Shown here in pieces: positions 43,201-52,920 of a stretch of DNA of 64,000 nucleotides (the first letter of the stretch is position 1; each line of letters starts with the position of its first letter). Below the pieces are notes generated by a model. The model saw nothing but the letters and a program-made list of their open reading frames with translations. It was not told the DNA's origin and ran no database searches. The translations under genes were made by a program, and so were the position numbers. The stretch comes from Globodera rostochiensis (taxonomy: Eukaryota; Nematoda; Chromadorea; Rhabditida; Heteroderidae), in NCBI GenBank assembly GCA_018350325.1, contig JAEVLN010000001.1, forward strand, positions 1,043,501 to 1,107,500, written 5' to 3'.

Positions 43201-44579
43201 GCTTAATTTTAATTTATGAAATTGAAAAAATAAAGGGAAAAGTGACTGTTTCTCTCAAAGGAACTGAATTGAGTTGTTTTTGTGACTTATTGAACGAAAA
43301 ACATGTTTTCCCGGTTAAGCAATGTGGCTGCGATTGGAGTGTGCACATGCACATCGTCTTCGAGGAAGTGGCAATGCCTATTGACTACGACAAAGCGAAG
43401 CAGCTGCTGGTCGCGGATAAACAAGACAAGTTGTCCAAGTTGGAGTCATGCCGGCTGGATATGCTGGATGAGCGGAAGAAAATCTATTCTAAGGCATTAA
43501 TTAACGTTTGAGATTGATCGAACTGGTCTGATTTGTTAATCGACGATCGGAACTTATCGATCTTCGGTTTCAAATTTGACCTTAGAGCATGGCGACAGGC
43601 ATGATTTAACGCAACTTCTAAGACCTTTTTAGGCAGCTTTCTTTTGTTCCTTCCTGAAGACGTGGGCACTGAAGCCGTACAACGACAGCATGGAGGAGTA
43701 CATTTTGTTGTCCATCAAGAATGGGAAACGATTTGTTGCTGTAAGCGATGGAGAAGCGGATCGGAAGCTTCAAATGGAGAAACTTGGGGGACTCGAAGTC
43801 CGTTTTTGTGAGCATGGACTCAATTTAATAGTTGCCGATGTTAAGGAATCACTCCGTCTCTACAAAGAGCAAAAGGAGCTCATTGACAACGCGAATGCAA
43901 ACAATTCCACCGGGCCAAAAGTGATTAAGGCTGAGGATGTGACAGAATGTTTTGAGGAACTTTGCAAATTGCCGATTTTTGGATCAAGCATCAAGCAAAT
44001 GTACGACGCGCAACAGAAGAAACGGGAAGATAATCAGAAGGAGTACAAGGAAGAGGAGGCCGGCACTGGGTTCATGCCGAAGCCGAGCAGAAACGGAATG
44101 CGTAAGGGAGGGGGAATCTGTTTGAACATAGAAAATTTTATTATTCTTCGTTAAGCGGGCAACCGGGTGGAGCAGTATCTGAGCGAGCTGGAGCAGCAGA
44201 GCCTTCTCAACGCCTGTGCGAAGAAACGAAGAGAGATGGAGTTGTTGCAGGAGCGGCAGAGAATTGAACAGCAAAAGCAGCGACGACAGTATAGCGGTAA
44301 ATGAGGGGGGTGGCATTTTGCGGCACTTTTAACCAATAAACATCTCATAACCATTCGTCTACAGCAAAACCAATGCGCTACAAGGGCAAGTCATCAGTGA
44401 AAACTGGCAAAAAACTCAGTAGAACGACTTCTCGTGGTGGCTGCAAAGCAAACAACCATCAAATAGCGAGTGGAAGTGCCGGTTCTCATCAACAGGCGGA
44501 GTCGACCGGTGGCGGATTATGGCGTAATATTTTTTATGATGGATTTGGAGACCAGTGGCATGTCCCAGAAAAACGTTAG
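37282..44579 (+). CDS. Stonustoxin-like (SNTX) domain fused to a P-loop GTPase
   Basis: About twenty exons follow one another on the plus strand. Early exons (37282-37330, 37445-37588, 37653-37846, 37924-38471) are low in known domains and include seven-residue repeats such as GTKVGND. Exons 38524-38722, 39550-39714, 39768-about 39885, 39930-40086 and 40133-40241 resemble the N-terminal MACPF/CDC-related part of stonustoxin-like proteins ([40 protein letters not shown]). The part from 40290 to about 41025 looks like the following helical and thioredoxin-like region. From 41070 a P-loop GTPase follows: GETGVGKST (G1), LIDAPGIL (G3) and CTNAR (G4), with conserved Cys/His clusters in flanking exons (CPCCQ..., [23 protein letters not shown]). 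SNTX-like proteins outside fish venoms are mostly intracellular and of unknown role, so the toxin name here describes only the fold. Frame is ambiguous near 41120, 43108-43190 and 44580; one ~50-residue segment between 38722 and 39550 is not found. Confidence 0.68.
37653..37825 (+). repeat. 21-bp coding minisatellite (7-residue repeat)
   Basis: Eight units of GGCACTAAAATTGGAAATGAT type encode GT(K/E)(I/V)GN(D/G). They form most of one early exon of the SNTX-GTPase gene. Residue changes cluster at three positions. Confidence 0.9.
38761..39232. mobile_element. 472-bp element with ACTACCGTCCC arrays, in an intron
   Basis: CGTGGGGTT lies on both sides (38752-38760 and 39233-39241), an 8- or 9-bp duplication. 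Each end carries tandem units of GGCCACTACCGTCCC, six on the left and the inverse on the right from about 39135. The middle is unrelated single-copy sequence. It splits the intron between exons 38524-38722 and 39550-39714 of the SNTX-GTPase gene. Confidence 0.82.
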
Positions 44580-44584
44580 AGGGT

Positions 44585-44832
44585 TAAAAAAATTTGTAGG
44601 AAGAATTCCGGTGGTCGGTCCGGTGGTCAGTTCTGTCTACAACTTTGTTCGGCCGTCCTCCGCGCAACCTCCGCAGCTGCAACAACAGCAGCAGTTAGAG
44701 TCGTGCTCCTCATCCGGCATCAGCAAATCTCGTTCCAACAACAATCGCAACAATGGCCGAACTCCTTCAAATGGCAACCAAAACCAAAGCCTTGGTCAGC
44801 GACCGATGGAACCGCCAGTGACGGACATTTGA
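44585..44832 (+). CDS. Possible alternative C-terminal exon of the SNTX-GTPase gene
   Basis: A different frame from the predicted stop at 44579 reads GLKKFVGRIPVVGPVVSSVY followed by a Gln/Ser/Asn-rich tail and a stop at 44832. The glycine/valine-rich stretch looks like a real protein segment. A frame switch or unseen splice is needed to join it. Confidence 0.35.
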
Positions 44833-44855
44833 GCGAATGGGGAAGTATCGGGGAC

Positions 44856-45358
44856 CAAGGGCGTAGCCAGGGGGGGGGGGCTGAGGGGGCTGCAGCCCCC
44901 CCCCGAAATGAAATTTGTGAAAAAAAAATCCATAGGGGGACCCTATTGTTTTGCAAAATTGTTCATTTATTTGACCAATTTTCTTTACAAATCGCTTTTA
45001 AAATCGTCAAAATTTTTCCCGGCGGCGCCTATCGGCACCGCCGGGCTCTCCCATTCTAAAAATGTTTTAAAAAATTACCACTTTTTTTAAATTTTTGGTG
45101 CAAATCTCTTAACAAATTGAGTTAAAAACTCAGAAATTTTTCTCGGCGGCGCCTATCGGCACCGCCTCCCCCCCCCCCCGAAAAATTGCTTAAGAAAAAT
45201 GCAATAAAACCCAAAATTGCACCCCTAAAAATCCAACTTTTTGGGGTAAAAATTCTTTAAGAAAAATGCAATAAAACCCAAAAATGCACCCCTAAAAATC
45301 GATTTTTTTTTTTTCTTGACTCAGCCCCCCCTGAAAAAAAATCCTGGCTACGCCCTTG
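44856..45358. mobile_element. 503-bp hAT-like element, insertion proven by empty site
   Basis: The ends are CAAGGGCGTAGCCAGG and, inverted, CCTGGCTACGCCCTTG. TCGGGGAC occurs on both sides (44848-44855 and 45359-45366). The partial paralog at 26840-26870 reads AAGTGTCGGGGACCTGAG with one copy and no insert, the exact empty site. CAAGG ends and an 8-bp duplication fit hAT. The interior shares the GC hairpin (twice) and TCCAACTTTTTGGGG with the element at 18672-19107. Confidence 0.92.
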
Positions 45359-45689
45359 TCGGGGACCTGAGAAGATTTTAATTTTGTTTTCTTAGTAAGA
45401 AATTTGACATTCTCATTTTGTTTTCAAAGAATTACTTACAAATTTATTTATCCTTTAGTTTTTGGTTAAATTTGTTTGACTTCATTTGCATAAATCTTTG
45501 GCTTTTTATTTCTTTAATGGGCTCCGTTCATCACTACGTAAATTTGCATCAAAAATGGAAAAGTTTCAAAGAATTACATATATTATTTATTATTCATCTT
45601 ATTGGCAAACAGAGAATGTTGAAAGTGGAGTCGGGTACAAATAGTGGCCAGAAAACCCCCAAAAATCATCTTTAAACTTTATCAAGTTT

Positions 45690-45830
45690 CAAGTCTTTTA
45701 AGAATTGTCCAATCGCAAAGGACTTTCAGCACAAAATCCTATTGGGCAGCTTTATTTAAAGTTAGGGAATGCCCGGGAAAAACTCCCCGGCGGATGGTCG
45801 GGAGTCCGACTCGAGACTCGGATTTAAGCG
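45690..45830. repeat. Dispersed repeat copy 2
   Basis: It matches 46850-47000 in the same direction and 26555-26690 inverted (CCAATCGCAAAGGACTT, ACTCCCCGGCGGATGGTCG). Non-coding. Confidence 0.65.
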
Positions 45831-46070
45831 AGATTAGGGACCGGAGTGGCCAAACCTCCCAAGTCTCGGCTAAGCTTAGGCCTAAGCTAGGCTTTCGATT
45901 TTAATTTTTTCAAATTTGTCGAATTTATTCACTGTCAATTACAAAGCGCCAATAAAATGATGGTAATACTTTTGCAGAATCCAAATACATATAAAACCAA
46001 TGAAAAGGATTTAAAGGCCCTATTTTATACGGTATAAATTGGTAGGGGACCCGGATTATTGGCATTTTTG

Positions 46071-46435
46071 CAGATGGGCGGAAATTTATTTTCAAAAAAC
46101 GGAAAACGGAAAAACGGAAATATTTTTTTAACGGAAAACGTAAAACGGAAAAAAAGGGCCAAAAACAACGGAAAAACGGAAAACGGAAAAATTTTCAAAT
46201 AAAATAAAAAAATTTTTTTTAAAAATATTTTTTTAAATATTAACAGTAATATATTAATTGATTAACGTTGTTAGGTTAATTTTTTATTACTCAAAAGAAC
46301 AAAAAAAAGTGTGGCATTATGTCTTATTCAGCTTTTAAAATTGTTCACCAAATCCATTCTTAGGGGTGCATATTTTTTCCGTTTATTCCGTTAAAAAGGC
46401 CATTTTAACGGAAAACGGAATTCCGCCCATCCCTG
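46071..46435. mobile_element. Inverted-repeat element with AAACGGAAAAC interior
   Basis: The ends CAGATGGGCGGAAATT and, inverted, AATTCCGCCCATCCCTG are imperfect inverted repeats of the CAGGGATGGGC type seen at 32183. The inner flanks are repetitive ACGGAAA units. No clear target duplication, so it is probably old. Confidence 0.6.
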
Positions 46436-46849
46436 GTGGGGATATAGCGCCTGACCATACGCTGTGTCTTCCATCAGGACTGTGTCGAAACAAACAAAAA
46501 TTTTTTGAATGTGATTAAAAAAATTATTTGAATTAAAATAGTTTATTTTAATAAACTATTCTTTGAAAGCCCGGATCGGGTAAAACCCAGATTCCGGATT
46601 AACAATTTTTTTTATCCTATCTTTAGGATCTTCAATTTTTAAACTTTAATCTCGAACAATTATAAATTAAAGTAACAAAATCAACCCGGACCGGGTCCGA
46701 CCCCCAATAATGAACGTACGTGGACCGGGGCAATAACTTGCTTCACCTTAACCGATTCAGAAATTCTTAAAGCCATTCGAAAGATTTTGAAGAGTTGAAG
46801 CTAACATTTAGGTAAAGCTTTGCGATTGGACAAAAAAAAATCCCAAAAA

Positions 46850-47000
46850 TCGGCATGTGTTAAGGCCATAACTTTTTTGAAAATTGTCCAAGCGCAAAGG
46901 ACTTCCAAGACAAAATCCCATTGTGCAACTTTACTTAAAGTTTCTTAGGGAATGCCCAGCAAGAACTCCACGGCGGATGGTCGAGAGTCTCGACTCGGAT
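46850..47000. repeat. Dispersed repeat copy 3
   Basis: CCAAGCGCAAAGGACTTCC, AGGGAATGCCCAGCAAGAAC and CGAGAGTCTCGACTCGG match the copies at 45690 and 26555 (inverted). A (TA)n run of about 24 bp lies nearby at 47262-47288. Confidence 0.65.
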
Positions 47001-47256
47001 TTAAGCGCGATTAGGACCAGATTTCGTGCCCAAACCTCCCAGAGCCAAAAAATCATTAAATGCTTAAATTAAGGATTGGAGACTGAATAATGTGAGCACA
47101 AAAGATATTTTAAGGGTTGGAATTGTTTTGGAAGAGCCGAACAGCGCCAAAAAACGGGAAATTTTAATTTTTTAAATTTAGAAATTAGTCACTGTCCAAA
47201 AGGGAGAAAAAAGTCATTGTTAAAAAAACAGTTTATGTCGAATTAATAGCAGAATC

Positions 47257-47289
<33 letters not shown>

Positions 47290-47581
47290 CCAATGTAAAC
47301 AAAATGGTTTATTTTATAAGGTATAAATTGATAGGACCCGGATTATTGTTTTTCATATTTTTAGTGCAATTGAATTTTGATGAAATTTTCTCAAAAAAGA
47401 TGTTGTCCTTACATTGGACTTTTTTTTGACTATTTTAAAATTGTTGCACTTTTTTGAGTAAAAAATAAATCCGGACTCTAATAATTGGTCTTCAAAAATC
47501 GGAATTGTTTGTATGGAATTGGATGATGAACGGCAACGAGACAAAAGTGCCAAAACTGAATGTGTTCCATGAGACATAAAG

Positions 47582-49328
47582 TTAATAATAGTTGCGCAAA
47601 AATCGCTCCCAGTGAGAACGGCTGATGCTTCCGCAATAAAACAGAATCAAAAGCCAAAAAAAAACAAAAACGGCAGCACTTAACACAGCAAATTTGCCGT
47701 CAAAGCCAACCAAAGACAAATTGCCAAGAATGCCAAGGTACACAATCAGCACATAGCCGTACAATGCAACAATCTTCGGCAAAATGCAAGGCGGTGATTT
47801 CCAATCAGTCGGATAGCGTAAAGATGATGGCCGGTGGACAAAAATGGCCACCAATTCGAAGAAGCACAAAAACGCACCGCCAAAAATGAACCAATCATAG
47901 CTGCAAAATTGGGGAATGTGTCATTAAATTAGCCGGGGGAAACTCCTCGGCCAGGACACCGCGCCGAACCCACAGACATGTGCCATGCCGTCATCGACAA
48001 ATCCCTACAAAAGGGTCAACCCGAACTCCTTGACACTTTGGTGGGCCTCATCCCCAAAATGCCATCCTCCTCCCTCCCCGCGAGGATCAGGGAGATGAAC
48101 TCTAATTATAGCACAAACAATATTGCCGCCTCATCAGTTGGATGGACGGCATTTTGATCTTTTCAAATTTACCCTGGGGGGGGGGGGGGGAGTGTTTGCT
48201 ACCAAGCTCCCATTGAAGCCCAATAATTGTTGCAGAACCCAACACTATTATTGATTGCTTCTTCTCACCCGTTGAGGCAAGCAGCTCCAAAATAGGACGC
48301 AATGCCAACACACAAAAGTGCCACATAACCAAAAAAGGCGTGAAGGTAAAAGATCGCTTCATACTTCGGTAGCAGCAGCACTTCCGCAGGACTACAAAAG
48401 ATCTGCACTGCAAGCAGTACAATCAAAACCAGAATCACTGATCCGCCAATCGTGCTCCAACTTGATCTATGGGCGAGAGGGGGGGGGGGGGGGGGGGGAA
48501 GGTTAAATTAAAATCTTGAAAATATTTTTGTTTTATCAAAGCAAGCCTTTTTTTGCTGTTCCGATCAGACAGAACAACAACACTTACTGTCTGCCCGCAA
48601 CGCCAAACAGGGCAAAAATGCCAATATGCCCGAGGCATAAAATTGACGGGTATCGTAGACGACGATACAGCTCCGGGTTCTGCTCCGATTCAACACACAG
48701 TGCCGTAAGGAACAGAACAATTAATGCTCCGACGATGGCCAAAATCGAGCTGTAATGAGCACAAATAGGAGGAGGAGCGTAATTTAGCGCAACTTTAAAA
48801 AAAAATCCAGGACTTAAACGATTGGACTGACTGTGAAGAGCCTTTTTATATGTGGGAAAAAAAGAACATTTTAAATGGTGTCCAAATCCAATGGACTAAA
48901 TAAATTTCTCGTGGTTTCAAAAAATTATTCCGCTATTTGGTGCCCGCCATTCTCTAGGGGATTTTTGCGTAAAAATTGAAAAACTTGCCGAAATTCTGTC
49001 CAAGTGACGATGTCATTGGGCACAGAGCTTGTCGATCTCTGAATCAATAGAGCCTCGGGATTAGAAGCAAATTTGATGCCTCGTGACTGACGAAAGCACA
49101 CAAACATGACCGGGGGGGGGCAATTTGAGGCAGGGATAGGAGAGCAACACTTACGGGGACCTGCTGCAGTTGAGGAGCCTCGGGGGAAAATGTCGTCTCA
49201 TTTGGCAATGCTTCGGTCGGGTTTACGGTCATCGACAACAGCGAGCCGTTCTTGTCGTACAGAAGGGAACGGCCGATGGGGACGAGAATGGCACACCAAA
49301 ATAACAATGGCACCGGACTGCGCGGCAT
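47582..49328 (-). CDS. Unidentified multi-span membrane protein, family copy 3 (complete)
   Basis: Four exons: 49328-49155, 48749-48588, 48466-48269 and 47900-47582, with the same splice signals as copy 2. I chose the ATG at 49328 because it aligns with MLRSPVPLLF of copy 2 and starts a signal peptide (MPRSPVPLLFWCAIL). Exon 1 is longer than in copy 2, with an insertion rich in Leu and Ser. Exon 2 is 9 bp shorter than in copy 2. Exon 3 has RSFTFTPFLVMWHFCVLALR in one frame but should be read in the frame that gives the YLLAFFGYVALLC-type spans of copy 2. Exon 4 carries VYLGILGNLSLVGF and AAVFVFFWLLILFY, then a stop after LRNYY. Function unknown; likely a membrane or secretory-pathway protein. 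Confidence 0.62.
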
Positions 49329-49539
49329 TTCTTTTTTATTGCCTGATTGGAAGGGCACGGATTTTTAGGCACTAAAAATCCCGAAAATAGACGCCTAAAA
49401 ACGGTATTTTTAGCAGCAGTTTTGTGTACTGTACACAAATTCAAAAAATGTCAATTACAGTAATTTGCGCGCGGGGACAAAAAAGTCATTTCCAGCGCTA
49501 AAATCAAAAATTGGACGGAATAAAAATTGGGGTGAAATT

Positions 49540-49860
49540 TTTTAAAGAAACTTTGGTGGTTTGTCCGTTCCTCTTTAAATGCTTTGGTCAACCGTCGTAA
49601 AAGCATTTGCAATCGCTGAATAAAAATAGCCTTTCACATCAAACCCCTCCCCCCCCCCCTCCAATCCCCGCGGGGGCCAATTATTGCCTCGTAAATAAAC
49701 ATTTTTTGTATCTGCTGGGTGAATCAATTGGAATTGTAAAGGAGACGGCGGTGAGACGATCAGATAAAGCGATTTAAATATTATGCAAGTTGGCCAACAG
49801 ATGTCGTCGGAGGTGGAGATGGACAGGAAAAAAGTTAAAGGAAATGTGTAAAAAATGTTG
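49540..49860. promoter_or_regulatory. Conserved upstream region of membrane-protein copy 3
   Basis: It matches 33960-34300 and 34760-35060, including TTTAAATATTATGCAAGTTG and GCCAACAGATG, about 250-500 bp upstream of the start codon. Likely shared promoter DNA. Confidence 0.45.
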
Positions 49861-50454
49861 TTAAAGAATGGGCTGAACCCGTGGGTTTGGGAGAGGGTTG
49901 TTGCTTTGGGGTCTGAAAAGCCAGACACTTTTGCAAAAATTTGATTTTGGACCAAATTGTGTCCTTTGTGAATGGCTTATTTATGCTTTAAAAAATGCTA
50001 ATGAATTTCAACCATTTTCTAAAAATGGTACCGTTCATTTTGTCTCATCGAGGATAAGAAAAATACATGCATTTTTAATTGTAAAAATGTCTTAAACAGT
50101 TTTTGAAAAAGTAAAAAAGGGGTAGCGAGTTGGGTATTTATCGCATTTTGGCGGGGTGGGGGGGGGTCAAACTTTCAAAGCCAGAAACTAATTTCGGAAA
50201 ACAAAAATAGAAGCAAATGAACAGTTGCTGCCCCTGCCTCTGTTCAAATTCAGCAGCCGTCCAACATTTAAAGTAATTAATGGCGGGGAGAACATTGATC
50301 ACGGGGGGGGGGGCTTTAATGCTGCAAAAATGATTAGACCTTCTAATTTACGCAATGAGAAATGCCAATGTCCGCTCCGTTCTTTGCGGGGTGGGCCCAT
50401 CTAAAAACTTCAAATGTCGTGTTGATGTGGCAAAATTCAAAAAAATTGGTCATC

Positions 50455-50660
50455 AAAGCTCCAAGAAAGTGCCAAAAAAAGGGGGGGGGGAAACAAAAAT
50501 AGAAGAGAGTTGAGGGGGAGGGCTTCTTGCCCTGCGGGGAGGAATATGTATGCCAAAGTGAGGTCATTTGTCGGCACAATGCCGAAACAAACAATTGTTA
50601 CAATTGTTATTCACGCACCGCAATTCGTCTACATTGAATGGGAACAACCGAAAATTCATT
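50455..50660. repeat. Second copy of the duplicated block at 23068-23260
   Basis: CAAAGCTCCAAGAAAGTGCC, GAGGAATATGTATGCCAAAG and CCGCAATTCGTCTACATTGA are shared in the same order. The remainder of 50661-51260 is AT-rich without a gene, except for the 3' flank typical of the membrane-protein family. Confidence 0.75.
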
Positions 50661-51263
50661 GTCTTTTTTTGATCAGTATCCAAAGTTGAGCTTTTTTGAA
50701 TTTTTATGGATTTTTGGCACAACAAAATATTTACCTAGTTTTTTTTTAGTTTTGTAAATTCATTCTGAGTCAATACATTTTTTAATGCGATTTGATCAAC
50801 TCGATCGAACTTATCAATCTGTAAATTTATAGATAACAAATTTCTGTTGCTTGAGTCAAGACTTTTTTGGGTTTGAATTCGACAAATTTATAATAAAATT
50901 GGTTGGCCCGGATTATAGGCTTTTGCATATTTTTAGTGCAATTGAGTTTCGATGAAATTAGCTGCTTGTTAGTTGACAATTTTCTTTTTTGACCCTTTTG
51001 AAAATGCATTTTGCATACATTTGGCACTTTTTGACTAAAAATTCTTAAACAAAAACGCTATAAATATCAAAAGATTTCGAATCATATTTTAGCCATTTTT
51101 GGTGCATATAAATCCGGGCCCTAATAATTGGTCAGCATTTGTTTGTATGGAATTGGATGATGAACGGCAACCAACAAGACAAAATGCCAAAAAGGAATGA
51201 ACGAATGCCAAAACTGAATTGTGTTGCATGGGACACAAAGCTCAAGTAATCGTTCAAAAAAAA

Positions 51264-52646
51264 TCATTTCCAAGGACAATAAACCACCATCCCAATGCAA
51301 TAAAGAGCAAAAGCGGCAGCACTTAACACTGCAAATGGGCCGCCAAAGCCGACCAAGGACAAATTGCCAACAATGCCAATGTAAACAATCAGCCCATGGC
51401 CGTATAATAACGCAACATTTTCTGCCCCACTGTGCTTAAATTTTTGCTGGTGGAGCAAAAGGGCCCACATGCCGCCGAAGCACAAAAACGCACCGCCAAA
51501 AATGAACCAATCATAGCTGCAAAATTGGGGAATGTGTCATTAAATTAGCGGGCTAATTCTTCTTCTTGACCAGGACAACCGTGCCGAACCCACAGGCATG
51601 TGCCATGCCGTCCCTGACGGGTCAGCCCGAACTCCTTGACACTTTGGTAAAGTTTCATCCCCAAAATGCCATCCCCATCCCTGCGAGGATCAGGAGATGA
51701 AATCTAATTACAACACAAATAATATTGCCACCTCATCAGTTGGATGGACGGCATTTTGATCTTTTCTTACCCTGGGGGGGGGGGGGGGTGTTTACGACCA
51801 AGCTCCAATTTAATTGGTTCCTCACCCGTTGAGGCAAGCAGCTCCAAGATGGGATGCAATGCCAACACACAAAAGTGCCACATAACCAAAAAAGCCGTGA
51901 AGGTAAGGGATCGCTTCGTACTTCGGCATCAGCAGCCTTTCACAACGCGGAATAATCGCAACAAGCGCTATAATCAAGGCCAGAATCACGTATCCGCCAA
52001 CGATGCTCCAAATCGATCTAACGGGGAGGGGGGCGGGGGAAGGTTAAAGTAAATCGCTAAAAATCCCGAAAAAATATGTTGGTTTTATTAAACGTCTTTT
52101 TCCTGTTCCAACCAGAACCTGAACCGATATAAAAAACCTTCGAGCCCCCCACGCACCACGGTCTGTGGATTCAGTCCGTACACCCCGAGGGATATGCCCG
52201 GGGGGTTTTGGAGCTACCCCTGGGGAGCAGATATTATTCGCCTTGTTCAAACCAACAAAATGCGATAAATATTTCCAATTTTTTGGGAGGCACGATTTGT
52301 TCTAATCAATGTAAATTCAGCGCCCAAAGCACCGGTATCAGAGACGGTCGGGAGGTCAGTTCGGCGCCGGGCATTTGAGGCCCAATTGAAATGGGCGTCG
52401 GTTTTGCGTTTTGAAATATGCCCCCCATAACAACAACAAACTCACTGTCTGTCCACAACGCCAAACAGTGCAAAAATGCCGTCCACAACGCCAAACAGGG
52501 TAAAAATGCCAACATATCCAAAAAATAAAATTGACGCATATGCAAAACGATAGAGCTCCGGTTCATCGTTGTAGCATTCAACAAACAGTGCCCCCAATAC
52601 AGTAAAGAACAGAACAGTCGTTGCAGCGGCGATGGTCAACAGCGAG
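51264..52646 (-). pseudogene. Membrane-protein family, copy 4 (exon 1 missing)
   Basis: Exons 52646-52446, 52017-51826 and 51516-51264 are present with good splice sites. Exon 2 has an in-frame 30-bp duplication giving GIFTLFGVVDGIFALFGVVD. No signal-peptide exon is found: the sequence homologous to intron 1 of copy 2 (TGGCCCGTTGATCACTGCTT) runs to 52900 and then breaks off at a poly-G tract into the satellite array. The lost exon does not appear beyond the array. It could still be expressed from another start, but a truncated copy is likelier. Confidence 0.65.
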
Positions 52647-52920
52647 CTGTCAGGAGCACAAATAGGAGGAGGAGGAGGAGTGTATTAATTTGTAAATCAA
52701 AGGATTTTTTTTAAAAATCCGGGACTTAAGTGCAAAAACTTGCCCAAATTTTGTCCAGGCGATGGTGTCATTGGGCACAGAGCTTGTTGATCCCTGAATT
52801 TAATCCAATTATTGTTTCTGCATTTCCGGGGACAATTGAACCAAAAATAAATAAAAGCGAAAAGCGACCTGGCCCGTTGATCACTGCTTTAAAAGGTTGG
52901 GGCGGGGGGGGGGGAAGGCT

